Positions 53,205-61,074 of a DNA stretch of 64,000 bases are shown here, one piece after another. A program made the translations under genes and the position numbers. How positions within the stretch are numbered: the stretch's first letter is position 1; each line of letters starts with the position of its first letter. The notes below the pieces were generated by a model. The model did no database searches. It was not told the origin of the DNA and was given only the letters and a program-made list of their open reading frames with translations. This DNA is from Mesobacillus foraminis (GTDB lineage: Bacteria > Bacillota > Bacilli > Bacillales > Cytobacillaceae), in the NCBI RefSeq assembly GCF_004340465.1, contig NZ_SLVV01000011.1:124001-188000 (forward strand), written 5' to 3'.

Positions 53205-53957
53205 TTACTTTTGGACGGTGATGGCCTGCTTTCCGATTTGCTCCCATCCGGCAATAAATGGTTTGCGGGGCAAGCGGCGATTCTTGCTGTCCAGCGGGTC
53301 GTTGACATAAATATACTTGTCATCATATCCAGTAACCAGCACAGAATGCATCTTGTATGTGATCTTCATGGTTCCATTTGTTGTCTGCCAGGTTTCCCAT
53401 TCCTGTTCGGGGACAAGGTCAAAAGTGCTTGTTACAATGACCCATACTGGCTGCTGCCTATTGAGCTGAACCATGACTTCTCCAAAATCTTTTCCCGTTA
53501 GATCGTTCACTCCGGAAGGCAAATAGGCCTCTGCCAGATTTTTTATCGGCCCATGATAAACCCCGATGCCTGGCTTGGACTTGGTATGCATGTTCCCGAC
53601 AAATCCTTCATTCATATTTCCTTTTAAGCCGTTCCTCTCAAAGGGCACTTTCTTAATTTTATTGGCTAGCGTCATTTTATCAATTTCTATCCCGGCATCA
53701 TTTAACAGCATGGCGAGGCTTGTGACTTCACATCCCCTCGCAAGTTCCGGTTCTTGTTTAATATGGGGAGCATCGATCAGAACTTTCTTCCTGGTCTTAA
53801 TGGTTTCACGGGAATTTTGAAGGCCCAGCTGTTTTGGGACCTGTTCACCATCACCCTGTGAGGACTTTTCCTGTTCATTGTGGGCTGTTTGGTGACCACA
53901 GCCTGTTATCAGGATCAATATAAAGGTCAAATGAAAAAAAGCTCTTAGGCTAAACAT
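53205..53957 (-). CDS. C39-like peptidase domain lipoprotein (YvpB-like)
   Basis: 250-residue lipoprotein; the lipobox LITGC gives Cys20. After a polar linker the peptidase_C39_2-like domain runs from about residue 60. It has HIKQEPELARGCEVTSLAML with the likely nucleophile Cys75, PVWVIVTST, the catalytic-type His in KMHSVLVTGYDDKYIYVNDP, and a late Asp. It is anchored outside the membrane. B. subtilis YvpB is the likely homologue. Target unknown. The gene is flanked by the repeat array downstream. Confidence 0.85.
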   Translation of the reverse strand: MFSLRAFFHLTFILILITGCGHQTAHNEQEKSSQGDGEQVPKQLGLQNSRETIKTRKKVLIDAPHIKQEPELARGCEVTSLAMLLNDAGIEIDKMTLANKIKKVPFERNGLKGNMNEGFVGNMHTKSKPGIGVYHGPIKNLAEAYLPSGVNDLTGKDFGEVMVQLNRQQPVWVIVTSTFDLVPEQEWETWQTTNGTMKITYKMHSVLVTGYDDKYIYVNDPLDSKNRRLPRKPFIAGWEQIGKQAITVQK

Positions 53958-54044
53958 ACTTTGCTTTCAACTCCTAGGAAGGATGTATTCATCTTTTTCC
54001 CAGAGAGTCGACATATTATCTTAGGAATTAATAGGGAGAAGAGA

Positions 54045-55151
54045 CTATGTATGATCTTCCTTTTTTTTTCTGTTCTTGAAAAAAGCGAGCACTAGGAGCC
54101 CAATTGGAATAATCGCCATAATGATCGGGAAAACCCGATGAAGCATAAAATTAAGCCCCTCCAGCAAATGTTCAGAATAGCTGCTTGCTATGGTGACCGA
54201 TATAAATAATGTAACCAAGCCCAAAGGGTAGACTGTCTTGGTTGGATCCTTTATTTTAAATAATACTGCTGCTCCAGCTACAGCCCCATATAAATACACA
54301 CTGGCCTTAAAGAAGATTCCAATCACCATTGCCATCATGAAAAACACATCGAGACGTTCCAGAAATTCCGCCACTTGAATGGATTGAACAGTTGAAAGAA
54401 GCGGGAACTGTGAACGGGCAGTCAAGTCCACCCCGAGGACACTGATGTTAATGGCCATTACGATGGCAAGGTTGATTCCGCTTAAGGTTAAAGCGAAGAA
54501 CCCGGTCATCTTGGCCTTCATAGGATGGTTCAGATACGGAAGGAGTGTCGAAAAGACAATCGCTTCACCAAAAGGGAAAAAAACTGTCTCAGTTAATCCC
54601 ACCTTCAGTACTGGCATAATCCCTGCTTCAAGAACAGGCTTCAGATTATTGACATCAATTAACCCGGAAAAAACAATAAGGGCAAATCCTACGATGGCAA
54701 GAACATACATGAGGATAAAAAACATTTCCCCCGTTCTCGCCAAGACTTCGATCCCTTTGCGCAAGGCGTAGATAACAACAAGGATCAATAATGCATTCAC
54801 AATAAAGAGAGGAGTTTCAACATAGGCAAATGTCAGCAGCATTTCGCCGAAATCACGAAGCACTCTCGCTGCCAGGTAGATAAACAGCAGGATATACATA
54901 TACCCAAGAATGCTTCCCAAAAATTTGCCGAGTATTTTTTGCATGTACTCTGCTGGAGGGGAGTTCGGATAGTAGCGGAACAGTCGATATTGCACCCAGA
55001 ATAAAAAGAGTCCTCCTGCAAGGCCAAAGAGGATGGCGAGCCACGCATCCTGTTTAGCCCCAATGGCGAGCGGGACAAGAATAGCGCTTCCCAGTTCAAA
55101 TATCATAATAAGGACAAATAGCTGATAGGCGCTTATTTTTGCTTTTTCCAA
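54045..55151 (-). CDS. GerAB-family spore germination permease (orphan)
   Basis: 368-residue integral membrane protein with about ten helices, member of the GerAB/APC-like spore germination family (begins KISAYQLFVLIMIFELGSAI; has FEIGEAIVF-like FPFGEAIVFSTLLPYL). GerB subunits bind or sense germinants in the spore inner membrane, normally together with GerA and GerC subunits encoded beside them. Neither partner is present here. The TTG at 55151 is used; the AAAGGA site lies rather far upstream (about 14 bases). Orphan GerAB proteins occur in Bacillus. Confidence 0.88.
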   Translation of the reverse strand: MEKAKISAYQLFVLIMIFELGSAILVPLAIGAKQDAWLAILFGLAGGLFLFWVQYRLFRYYPNSPPAEYMQKILGKFLGSILGYMYILLFIYLAARVLRDFGEMLLTFAYVETPLFIVNALLILVVIYALRKGIEVLARTGEMFFILMYVLAIVGFALIVFSGLIDVNNLKPVLEAGIMPVLKVGLTETVFFPFGEAIVFSTLLPYLNHPMKAKMTGFFALTLSGINLAIVMAINISVLGVDLTARSQFPLLSTVQSIQVAEFLERLDVFFMMAMVIGIFFKASVYLYGAVAGAAVLFKIKDPTKTVYPLGLVTLFISVTIASSYSEHLLEGLNFMLHRVFPIIMAIIPIGLLVLAFFKNRKKKEDHT

Positions 55152-55502
55152 GGGTATCCGTCACGTCCTTTTTTACTCAGCCATCATTACCTGCCAAAAT
55201 GAGGTTTGTTTCGAAAAAACCGTACAATGGATATAGGCTTCTGCATTCACTTCCACCTTTAAAGCAGGAAAGAGTGACGCCGTTCCAAGTTTTAAGGTTA
55301 TTTGCATCTTTGGGAATAGTTCAATTGGACAGCATTCCCAAAGCATACTATTCCTTTCTCCCTGGTTATTGCCACACAGTTACATTTCTCCACTTTTTTA
55401 CAATTTTCCCCATTAATTCCTTAATTATTCTGTAAAACCACAGAGGTAAAGGAGCATTGGGGTTTCTATATCCGGGAAGACTGATGCTAAGGAGTGATAG
55501 GT
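55152..55502. other. Divergent intergenic region with a 10-bp inverted repeat
   Basis: CTTTGGGAAT (55308-55317) and ATTCCCAAAG (55334-55343) are a perfect inverted repeat with a 16-base spacer. No gene was seen. The region must hold the promoter of the GerAB gene. Confidence 0.45.
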
Positions 55503-55733
55503 ATGAAAATACTCGGAATTTCCCTGATGATTCTAGTTTCGTTAATGGGCATGTCTTTTACCATTGATATCTTTTTAGGATTTGATTTAAAAACCTCGAT
55601 CCGAAATGCGATGAGCCCTTTTAAGGTAATGGAATTTGTGGAATTTATGATTTTTCTGTTATTTGTTATTATCCTGCTGGGGAGATCCCTGGTCGGTTTT
55701 TTTAAGAAAAAGAAACTGCTTCAGCCGAAATGA
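55503..55733 (+). CDS. Small membrane protein
   Basis: 76-residue protein with two hydrophobic segments (about 3-23 and 44-64) and a basic C-terminus FKKKKLL. AAGGAGTGA serves the ATG at 55503 (MKILGISLMIL). Possible signal-anchor plus helix. Family not recognised. Its stop is six bases from the convergent CBO0543 gene. Confidence 0.6.
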   Translation: MKILGISLMILVSLMGMSFTIDIFLGFDLKTSIRNAMSPFKVMEFVEFMIFLLFVIILLGRSLVGFFKKKKLLQPK

Positions 55734-55738
55734 TCTTC

Positions 55739-56266
55739 TTATCTAAAAACCGTTGAAGGGACGTCGAAGGTATTCCAGAGAAATACAATAAATCCGAGGG
55801 ACAGCAGCCATGCTGCCAGCGGCCTGTGGTGGTGCAGCTTTAATAGCAGGAACATGACTAGGTTAAAAAACAAGGACCAGTGAAAGCCCCAGCCATTATA
55901 GTATTGAATCAGGCCAGCTTTTATATCTATGCTTTCATTTACCGCAAATATTAAAACCCAGAAAGCTATGAATAAGGCTTGCTTTACCAGATTTGCCTTT
56001 GGGAATTTAGACAGGTAGATTAGGACCGTGGCGGGATATTTAATTGCCATGATCGACAAAGAGACATGGCTGTGGGTTAGCCCAATTGTGTCATCTAACC
56101 CTTGCGGGGAGTATTTCCACATTGGATAATGAGCTGATAAAAGGTATTGATAAAGTAAATCTCCCAATAGGTAAAAAAGGATGGTTGGATAATATAGTCT
56201 CCAGTTTCTCCAATCCCCCCATTTCAGCAGTGCTCCCAGCCACAGGATGCCGTAGATAGCGTTCAC
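55739..56266 (-). CDS. CBO0543-family membrane protein
   Basis: 175-residue membrane protein with about five helices. YPTILFYLLGDLLYQYLL, the HYPMWKY motif and the NESIDIKAGLIQYYNGWGFHWSLFF segment (about residues 110-135) are typical of the CBO0543 family common in spore formers. Function unknown. AGGAGG precedes the ATG. Confidence 0.78.
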   Translation of the reverse strand: MNAIYGILWLGALLKWGDWRNWRLYYPTILFYLLGDLLYQYLLSAHYPMWKYSPQGLDDTIGLTHSHVSLSIMAIKYPATVLIYLSKFPKANLVKQALFIAFWVLIFAVNESIDIKAGLIQYYNGWGFHWSLFFNLVMFLLLKLHHHRPLAAWLLSLGFIVFLWNTFDVPSTVFR

Positions 56267-56570
56267 TGTATCCTCCTTTTAAAAAACAGCAAAATCATTA
56301 TTTATTTTTTCTTTTAGGATAGCTTAGAAAGGCAGAACCTATTCATACTCGCAATAATCAGCACATATAAGCATGGTGTGCACCGTGAAGTGAATTGCGG
56401 TTTGCGTCACAAGTTGATATATTATGAATAGTATTTAAGAATAGTATTTTTCATTGTGAATTGGCGGGGATTATCAGGCTGCCAGAGATTGTCTCTCTCA
56501 TTATTGGTGAGGGAGGAGATACATAGGTATAGAGAGGTTGGTCAAGGCATAAAAATCAGGGGAGGGCATC
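56267..56570. other. Leader region of the serine operon
   Basis: An 11-bp direct repeat GAATAGTATTT occurs at 56426-56436 and 56439-56449, a 13-bp period, within an AT-rich stretch that could be an operator. An imperfect purine/pyrimidine hairpin lies near 56485-56520. No known riboswitch was recognised. Confidence 0.4.
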
Positions 56571-57623
56571 ATGGACATTATAAAAGGAACGGCACTATTA
56601 CTATTCGTTTTAGGACTATTTTCACTTTTCAGCTATAAGGCGCCAAAAGGTATGAAAGCGATGGGAGCGCTGGCAGGGGCAGCCTGTGCAGCATTTTTGG
56701 TAGAGGCCTTTCAGCGCTTTGTTGGAGGAGATATACTGAAGATAGATTTTCTGGGTGAGGTTGGAGACGCGGCAGGAAGCATGGGCGGAGTTGCGGCAGC
56801 ATCTCTTGTAGCCATTTCCGTCGGGGCTTCCCCTGTGTATGCCTTGCTGCTTGGTGTCAGCTGTGCCGGCCTCGGCCTGCTGCCAGGATTTATTGCAGGC
56901 TATCTGGTTGCCTTTGTTGTGAAGCTTATAGAGAAGAAGGTTCCGGGAGGCCTGGACCTTATTGTAATTATTGTTTTCTGTGCTCCCCTGGTTCGTCTGG
57001 TTGGAGAACTGATGGAGCCTGTCGTCGATGCAACGCTTTTAAATATCGGAGGAATTATTACAGAAAGTGCTAATAGCAATCCTGTCATCATGGGGATTAT
57101 TTTAGGCGGAGTGATCACAGTAGTGGCTACAGCACCCCTTAGTTCGATGGCATTGACAGCGATGCTGGGACTCACAGGAATGCCGATGGCGATCGGTGCA
57201 CTTGCCGTTTTCGGTTCCTCGTTTATGAACTACGTTCTATTTGACCGGATGAAGTTTGGCGACAGAAGAACCACTATTTCCGTAGCAGTCGAGCCTCTTA
57301 CTCAGGCGCATATTATATCAGCTAATCCAATTCCAATTTATGTAACAAATTTTATCGGCGGTGCTTCCGCTGGTGTCATTATTGCCTTGTCCGGACTTAT
57401 CAATGATGCAAGTGGAACTGCAACACCAATTGCCGGCCTGGCCGTCATGTACGGCTTTAATGACCCGCTAAAGGTAACAATTGTTGCGCTCGCATGTGCG
57501 GCTGTCGGGGCACTGTGCGGACTTTTAGGCTCTATGATCTTTAAAAATTATAAAATTAGAACACTTGAAGAATTAGAGAATCAAAACCAAAAAGAGGCTG
57601 TTAAAACATCTCTGGCTGGGTAA
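56571..57623 (+). CDS. PTS-IIC-like transporter, probable serine transporter
   Basis: 350-residue membrane protein of the PTS_EIIC_2 type with about nine or ten helices (SMGGVAAASLVAISVGASPVYA, then a VIMGIILGGVITVVATAPLSSMAL core and a GTATPIAGLAVMYGF loop). No IIA or IIB domain is fused or encoded nearby, so it may not use the phosphotransferase system. It is directly upstream of the two L-serine dehydratase genes (46 bp gap), suggesting serine uptake. GGGGAGGG precedes the ATG. Substrate is by context. Confidence 0.75.
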   Translation: MDIIKGTALLLFVLGLFSLFSYKAPKGMKAMGALAGAACAAFLVEAFQRFVGGDILKIDFLGEVGDAAGSMGGVAAASLVAISVGASPVYALLLGVSCAGLGLLPGFIAGYLVAFVVKLIEKKVPGGLDLIVIIVFCAPLVRLVGELMEPVVDATLLNIGGIITESANSNPVIMGIILGGVITVVATAPLSSMALTAMLGLTGMPMAIGALAVFGSSFMNYVLFDRMKFGDRRTTISVAVEPLTQAHIISANPIPIYVTNFIGGASAGVIIALSGLINDASGTATPIAGLAVMYGFNDPLKVTIVALACAAVGALCGLLGSMIFKNYKIRTLEELENQNQKEAVKTSLAG

Positions 57624-57668
57624 ATAAATAGAAAATCAAGGAACCTGACGTGCGAAGGAGCGTTTAAG

Positions 57669-58328
57669 ATGAAGTATCGTTCAGCTTTTGACATCATTGG
57701 CCCGATTATGATCGGACCTTCCAGCTCACATACTGCCGGGGCAGCCAGAATAGGCCGGGTTGCCCGTACACTTTTTGAAAGGCAGCCCAGGAAGGCCGTT
57801 ATTTCTTTTTATGGATCTTTTGCGAAAACCTATAAAGGCCATGGAACAGACTTGGCCATTGTGGCTGGATTGCTGGATTTTGATACATTTGATGAGCGTA
57901 TCCCGGATTCCCTGAAAATTGCGGAACAGTCTGGAATGGAAGTTATTTTTAAGACCGAAGATGCTGTACCGGATCATCCCAATACGGTCAAAATAAATCT
58001 ATATGACGGAGATATCCAGCTTGAAGTTATCGGAATTTCCATAGGGGGCGGGACCATTGAAATTACCGAAATCAATTCGTTCAAGCTCAAGCTTTCGGGA
58101 GATCCAGCGATCCTCGTGATCCATGAGGACCGTTTTGGCATTATCTCCTCTGTCACTTCAATTCTAGCAAAGTATCAAATTAATATTGGCCATATGGAGG
58201 TTGCCAGGAAAGAAAAGGGTGAAACGGCGATCATGGTTATTGAAGTGGACCAGAAAATCGAGGACAAGATCATTGAGGAATTAAAAAAGCTTCAAAACGT
58301 TACGAGAGTAATCAGGATGGTTGAATGA
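57669..58328 (+). CDS. sdaAB: L-serine dehydratase, beta subunit
   Basis: 219-residue small subunit of the two-chain iron-sulfur L-serine dehydratase, which deaminates serine to pyruvate. The N-terminal SDH_beta domain has IMIGPSSSHTAGAARIGRVA and a GHGTDLAIVAG loop. A C-terminal ACT domain (about 145-219; ILVIHEDRFGIISSVTSIL) probably senses serine. GAAGGAG precedes the ATG. It lies between the transporter and the alpha subunit genes. Confidence 0.95.
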   Translation: MKYRSAFDIIGPIMIGPSSSHTAGAARIGRVARTLFERQPRKAVISFYGSFAKTYKGHGTDLAIVAGLLDFDTFDERIPDSLKIAEQSGMEVIFKTEDAVPDHPNTVKINLYDGDIQLEVIGISIGGGTIEITEINSFKLKLSGDPAILVIHEDRFGIISSVTSILAKYQINIGHMEVARKEKGETAIMVIEVDQKIEDKIIEELKKLQNVTRVIRMVE

Positions 58329-58367
58329 TGATCGAGTTGAAATTACGAGGCAGCAGGAGGACAAATC

Positions 58368-59279
58368 ATGTTTCGAAATGTTGCGGAGCTTGTTAAATTA
58401 GCAGAACAGCAGCAAGTGAAGATTGCCGAGATTATGATTCGGCAGGAAATTGAAGTATCAGGCCTTTCACGTGAAGAAATTATCGCCAAAATGGATGAAA
58501 ATTTAACGGTAATGGAAAAAGCAATCGAGCGCGGCCTGAACGGGGTAAAATCGCAAACGGGCCTTACCGGCGGGGATGCGGTGCTGCTCCAGAACTACAT
58601 TAAAAGCGGCAGGGCGCTTTCGGGAAATCTGCTTCTGGATGCCGTCAGCAAGGCAATGGCAACAAACGAAGTGAACGCCGCAATGGGGATTATCTGTGCA
58701 ACTCCTACAGCCGGATCAGCTGGTGTTGTTCCGGGAACATTGTTCGCCGTAAAGAACCAGCTGAACCCTACCCGCAAGGAAATGATCGAATACCTATTTA
58801 CTGCTGCGGCATTCGGATTTGTCATTGCCAATAATGCCTCGATATCCGGGGCTGCGGGCGGATGCCAGGCGGAGGTTGGTTCTGCGGCAGGAATGGCTGC
58901 GGCATCCATCGTCGAAATGGCAGGCGGTACACCGAAGCAAGCCGCAGAAGCAATGGCCATCACGCTGAAGAATATGCTTGGGCTGGTTTGCGACCCGGTG
59001 GCGGGACTGGTGGAGGTGCCGTGTGTCAAACGGAATGCAATGGGGGCTTCCAATGCGATGACCGCGGCGGATATGGCCCTGGCCGGAATCACCAGCCGGA
59101 TTCCATGTGATGAAGTGATTGCAGCGATGTATTCGATTGGCCAATCCATGCCTTCCTCCCTAAGGGAAACGGGTGAAGGAGGGCTGGCCGCCACACCGAC
59201 TGGACGGAGGCTGGAAGCAGAGATTTTTGGGGAGCCAAAAGCCAGGCTCGCTGACTATTTGGTTTCCAGGGATTCCTGA
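58368..59279 (+). CDS. sdaAA: L-serine dehydratase, iron-sulfur alpha subunit
   Basis: 303-residue catalytic subunit. Likely [4Fe-4S] ligands are the cysteines in GIICATPTAGSAG, AAGGCQAEVGSAAGMA, LVCDPVAGLVEVPC. It has the PTAGSAGVVPG and EVPCVKRNAMGA signatures of the SdaA alpha chain. AGGAGG precedes the ATG. Together with sdaAB and the upstream transporter it forms a serine catabolic operon, ended by a strong terminator. Confidence 0.95.
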   Translation: MFRNVAELVKLAEQQQVKIAEIMIRQEIEVSGLSREEIIAKMDENLTVMEKAIERGLNGVKSQTGLTGGDAVLLQNYIKSGRALSGNLLLDAVSKAMATNEVNAAMGIICATPTAGSAGVVPGTLFAVKNQLNPTRKEMIEYLFTAAAFGFVIANNASISGAAGGCQAEVGSAAGMAAASIVEMAGGTPKQAAEAMAITLKNMLGLVCDPVAGLVEVPCVKRNAMGASNAMTAADMALAGITSRIPCDEVIAAMYSIGQSMPSSLRETGEGGLAATPTGRRLEAEIFGEPKARLADYLVSRDS

Positions 59280-59291
59280 ATCTATAATAAT

Positions 59292-59325
59292 GAAAGCCCG
59301 GCGAAATGAAGCCGGGCTTTTTTGA
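59292..59325 (+). terminator. Terminator of the serine operon
   Basis: AAGCCCGGC / GCCGGGCTT stem and T run, some 15 bp after the sdaAA stop. Confidence 0.88.
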
Positions 59326-59435
59326 TTTTACTTTAGGAAGGTAGCAAATCAGGCACTGGTGATAAAAACCCTTGGCCCAATGAAAAAGGTGCTTAGTCAA
59401 AGCCTCATGAAATAGTAAATTCTCGCGTGCAGCTC

Positions 59436-60857
59436 TTAGTCTTCCTGTAAATTCCACTTTCGTAGCCTGTACTGCAGGCTTTGCCTGCTCAACCCCAGGG
59501 CTTCAGCACTTTTGGTGACATTAAAGTCATGGGAAGAGAGCACTTTTTTCAAGTAGGAGATTTCTGCTTCTTCCATATATTCATCCAGAGGCTTGATTGT
59601 CTGTCCTTTTTGAATGTTGCTCTCCATCAGGTCTGCAGACTGTGTTTTTTCGCGGTGCAGAAGTTTCGGTTTATTCCTGAACTGGATTGGCAGGTGAAGG
59701 TAAGAAAGGGTGTCCCCGTATTCCATCAAATTCATCGAGCCTTCAATGATATGTTCCAGTTCCCGTACATTTCCCGGCCAGTCGTAGGAGTGAAAAAGGC
59801 CAAGCACCTCATCATCCAGTCTTTTTACATCCATTCCGAACAGAGAGCTGTATTTCCCGATAAAAAAGGAGGCAAGATCTTTAATGTCAGGCTTTCTTTC
59901 CCTAAGTGGAGGGATGAACAGCGAAACCACGCTTAAGCGGTAGTATAAATCTTTCCTTAAACGCCCATCTGCAATCGCATCAACAGGATCTTCATTGATT
60001 GTGGCGATAATCCGGACATCGACTGCCCGGTCCTTTGTATCGCCGACCCTCCGGACTGTTTTTTCCTGGAGTACCCGGAGCAGCTTCGCCTGGAGGGCAG
60101 GATTCAGGGAATTGATTTCATCTAAAAGCAGAGTGCCCCCTTCAGCCTGTTCAAAAAGGCCAGGGCGTTCGACCGCTCCTGTAAACGCCCCTTTTTTCGT
60201 ACCGAAAAGCAGTCCTTCTAGTAAACTATCCGGGATTGCTGCACAGTTTTGCGATATAAAGGGCTTGGAGGAGCGCGGGCTTCCATTATGGATGCTTTGG
60301 GCGAACAATTCTTTCCCTGTTCCTGTCTCACCGGTTATGAGGATGGAAGAAGAGGTGCGGGCAGCCCGCCTGCCGGCTTCAATTACCTCCTGAAGACGAT
60401 CGCTGCTCCCGATGATGCTGTCAAAGGTATGCCGGGCATCCCCTGTTTTAAGAAGGTTCTCCCGTACGAGACGTTCATATTTCGTCACATCACGTGCTAT
60501 TTCAATCGCCCCGATGCGAACCCCGTCCTCTAAGAAAGGGAAGGTATCATTGATCGTCGTAATTTCCTGGGCTCTATTATTATAGTAAGTTTGTTTTGCA
60601 TTCTGTACCATTTTGCCATCGCGGAGGGCCTCCATCAGAGTGCTGTTTCCATTGCTGTCGAAGGAAAAGACATCAAGCAGATTTTTATCCAGGACATCCT
60701 CCGTGCTCATTCCCTCAATTTCCCTCATTTTTTTATTGTAGATGATGGTCCTGCCTTCCTTGTTTACAGCATGAACTCCAACATTGATTTTATCTAAAAT
60801 ATATCTATAGATTTTATTCATTTGCATCTGATCGTCACCATTAGTATTTCCGTTCAC
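59436..60857 (-). CDS. rocR: Sigma-54-dependent activator, RocR-like
   Basis: 473-residue bacterial enhancer-binding protein. A PAS domain (about 20-125) precedes the AAA+ domain: Walker A GETGTGKE, the sigma-54 contact loop GAFTGA in KKGAFTGAVERPG, Walker B GGTLLLDEIN, and RKDLYYRLSVV. A Fis-type helix-turn-helix ends the protein (SAEALGLSRQSLQYRLRKW). It diverges from rocA-rocD, where a sigma-54 promoter lies, so it most likely activates arginine/ornithine catabolism as RocR does. The GTG at 60857 follows GGGGGCGG; this site is partly inside a long hairpin. The frame is open further upstream without support. Confidence 0.88.
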   Translation of the reverse strand: MNGNTNGDDQMQMNKIYRYILDKINVGVHAVNKEGRTIIYNKKMREIEGMSTEDVLDKNLLDVFSFDSNGNSTLMEALRDGKMVQNAKQTYYNNRAQEITTINDTFPFLEDGVRIGAIEIARDVTKYERLVRENLLKTGDARHTFDSIIGSSDRLQEVIEAGRRAARTSSSILITGETGTGKELFAQSIHNGSPRSSKPFISQNCAAIPDSLLEGLLFGTKKGAFTGAVERPGLFEQAEGGTLLLDEINSLNPALQAKLLRVLQEKTVRRVGDTKDRAVDVRIIATINEDPVDAIADGRLRKDLYYRLSVVSLFIPPLRERKPDIKDLASFFIGKYSSLFGMDVKRLDDEVLGLFHSYDWPGNVRELEHIIEGSMNLMEYGDTLSYLHLPIQFRNKPKLLHREKTQSADLMESNIQKGQTIKPLDEYMEEAEISYLKKVLSSHDFNVTKSAEALGLSRQSLQYRLRKWNLQED

Positions 60858-60866
60858 AATATCCGC

Positions 60867-60908
60867 CCCCTTTTGCCATCTCCATTCTAAGGGAGATGGC
60901 AAAAGGGG
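60867..60908 (-). repeat. 17-bp perfect inverted repeat overlapping the rocR-like ribosome binding site
   Basis: Arms at 60867-60883 (CCCCTTTTGCCATCTCC) and 60892-60908 are exact complements around an eight-base loop. On the rocR-like mRNA the 3' arm would take in the first G residues of the binding site (60863-60870), so it could limit translation or end transcription. Confidence 0.8.
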
Positions 60909-60915
60909 TGCAATG

Positions 60916-60933
60916 TTTTTTTGCGCAAAAAAA
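60916..60933. promoter_or_regulatory. Candidate upstream activator site
   Basis: TTTTTTTGCGCAAAAAAA is a perfect 18-bp palindrome 78 bp upstream of the -24 element of rocA, suiting a dimeric enhancer-binding protein. A half-like TTTTGCG recurs at 60964-60970. Confidence 0.6.
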
Positions 60934-61010
60934 TTTATCGAGCATAGGAAAGGAGCCAAATTATTTTGCGTCGCTATATTAAAAAACTACTATATTCAGC
61001 GTGTTAAAAG

Positions 61011-61027
61011 TTGGCACGGAACTTGCA
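61011..61027 (+). promoter_or_regulatory. Sigma-54 (-24/-12) promoter of rocA-rocD
   Basis: TTGGCACGGAACTTGCA contains TGGCAC and TTGCA at the exact spacing of the sigma-54 consensus TGGCAC-N5-TTGCW. It lies 48 bp before the rocA start codon. Confidence 0.92.
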
Positions 61028-61074
61028 TTTAAATAGGGTGAGAATTGATGCTGGATAAATGGGAGGAATTTAGA

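Noticed and set aside
51834-53310. Open frames across the repeat array on both strands as repeat proteins
   Set aside because: The frames survive only because units are multiples of three; other copies contain stops, there are no ribosome binding sites, and each frame covers only part of the array.
55139-55435. 98-codon + strand frame between gerAB and the small membrane protein gene
   Set aside because: No ribosome binding site, overlaps the gerAB start and the 10-bp inverted repeat, and the product shows no domain.
59995-60393. Long + strand frames opposite the sigma-54 activator gene
   Set aside because: Shadows of the AAA+ domain coding sequence. No binding site or family, and all activator motifs are on the minus strand.
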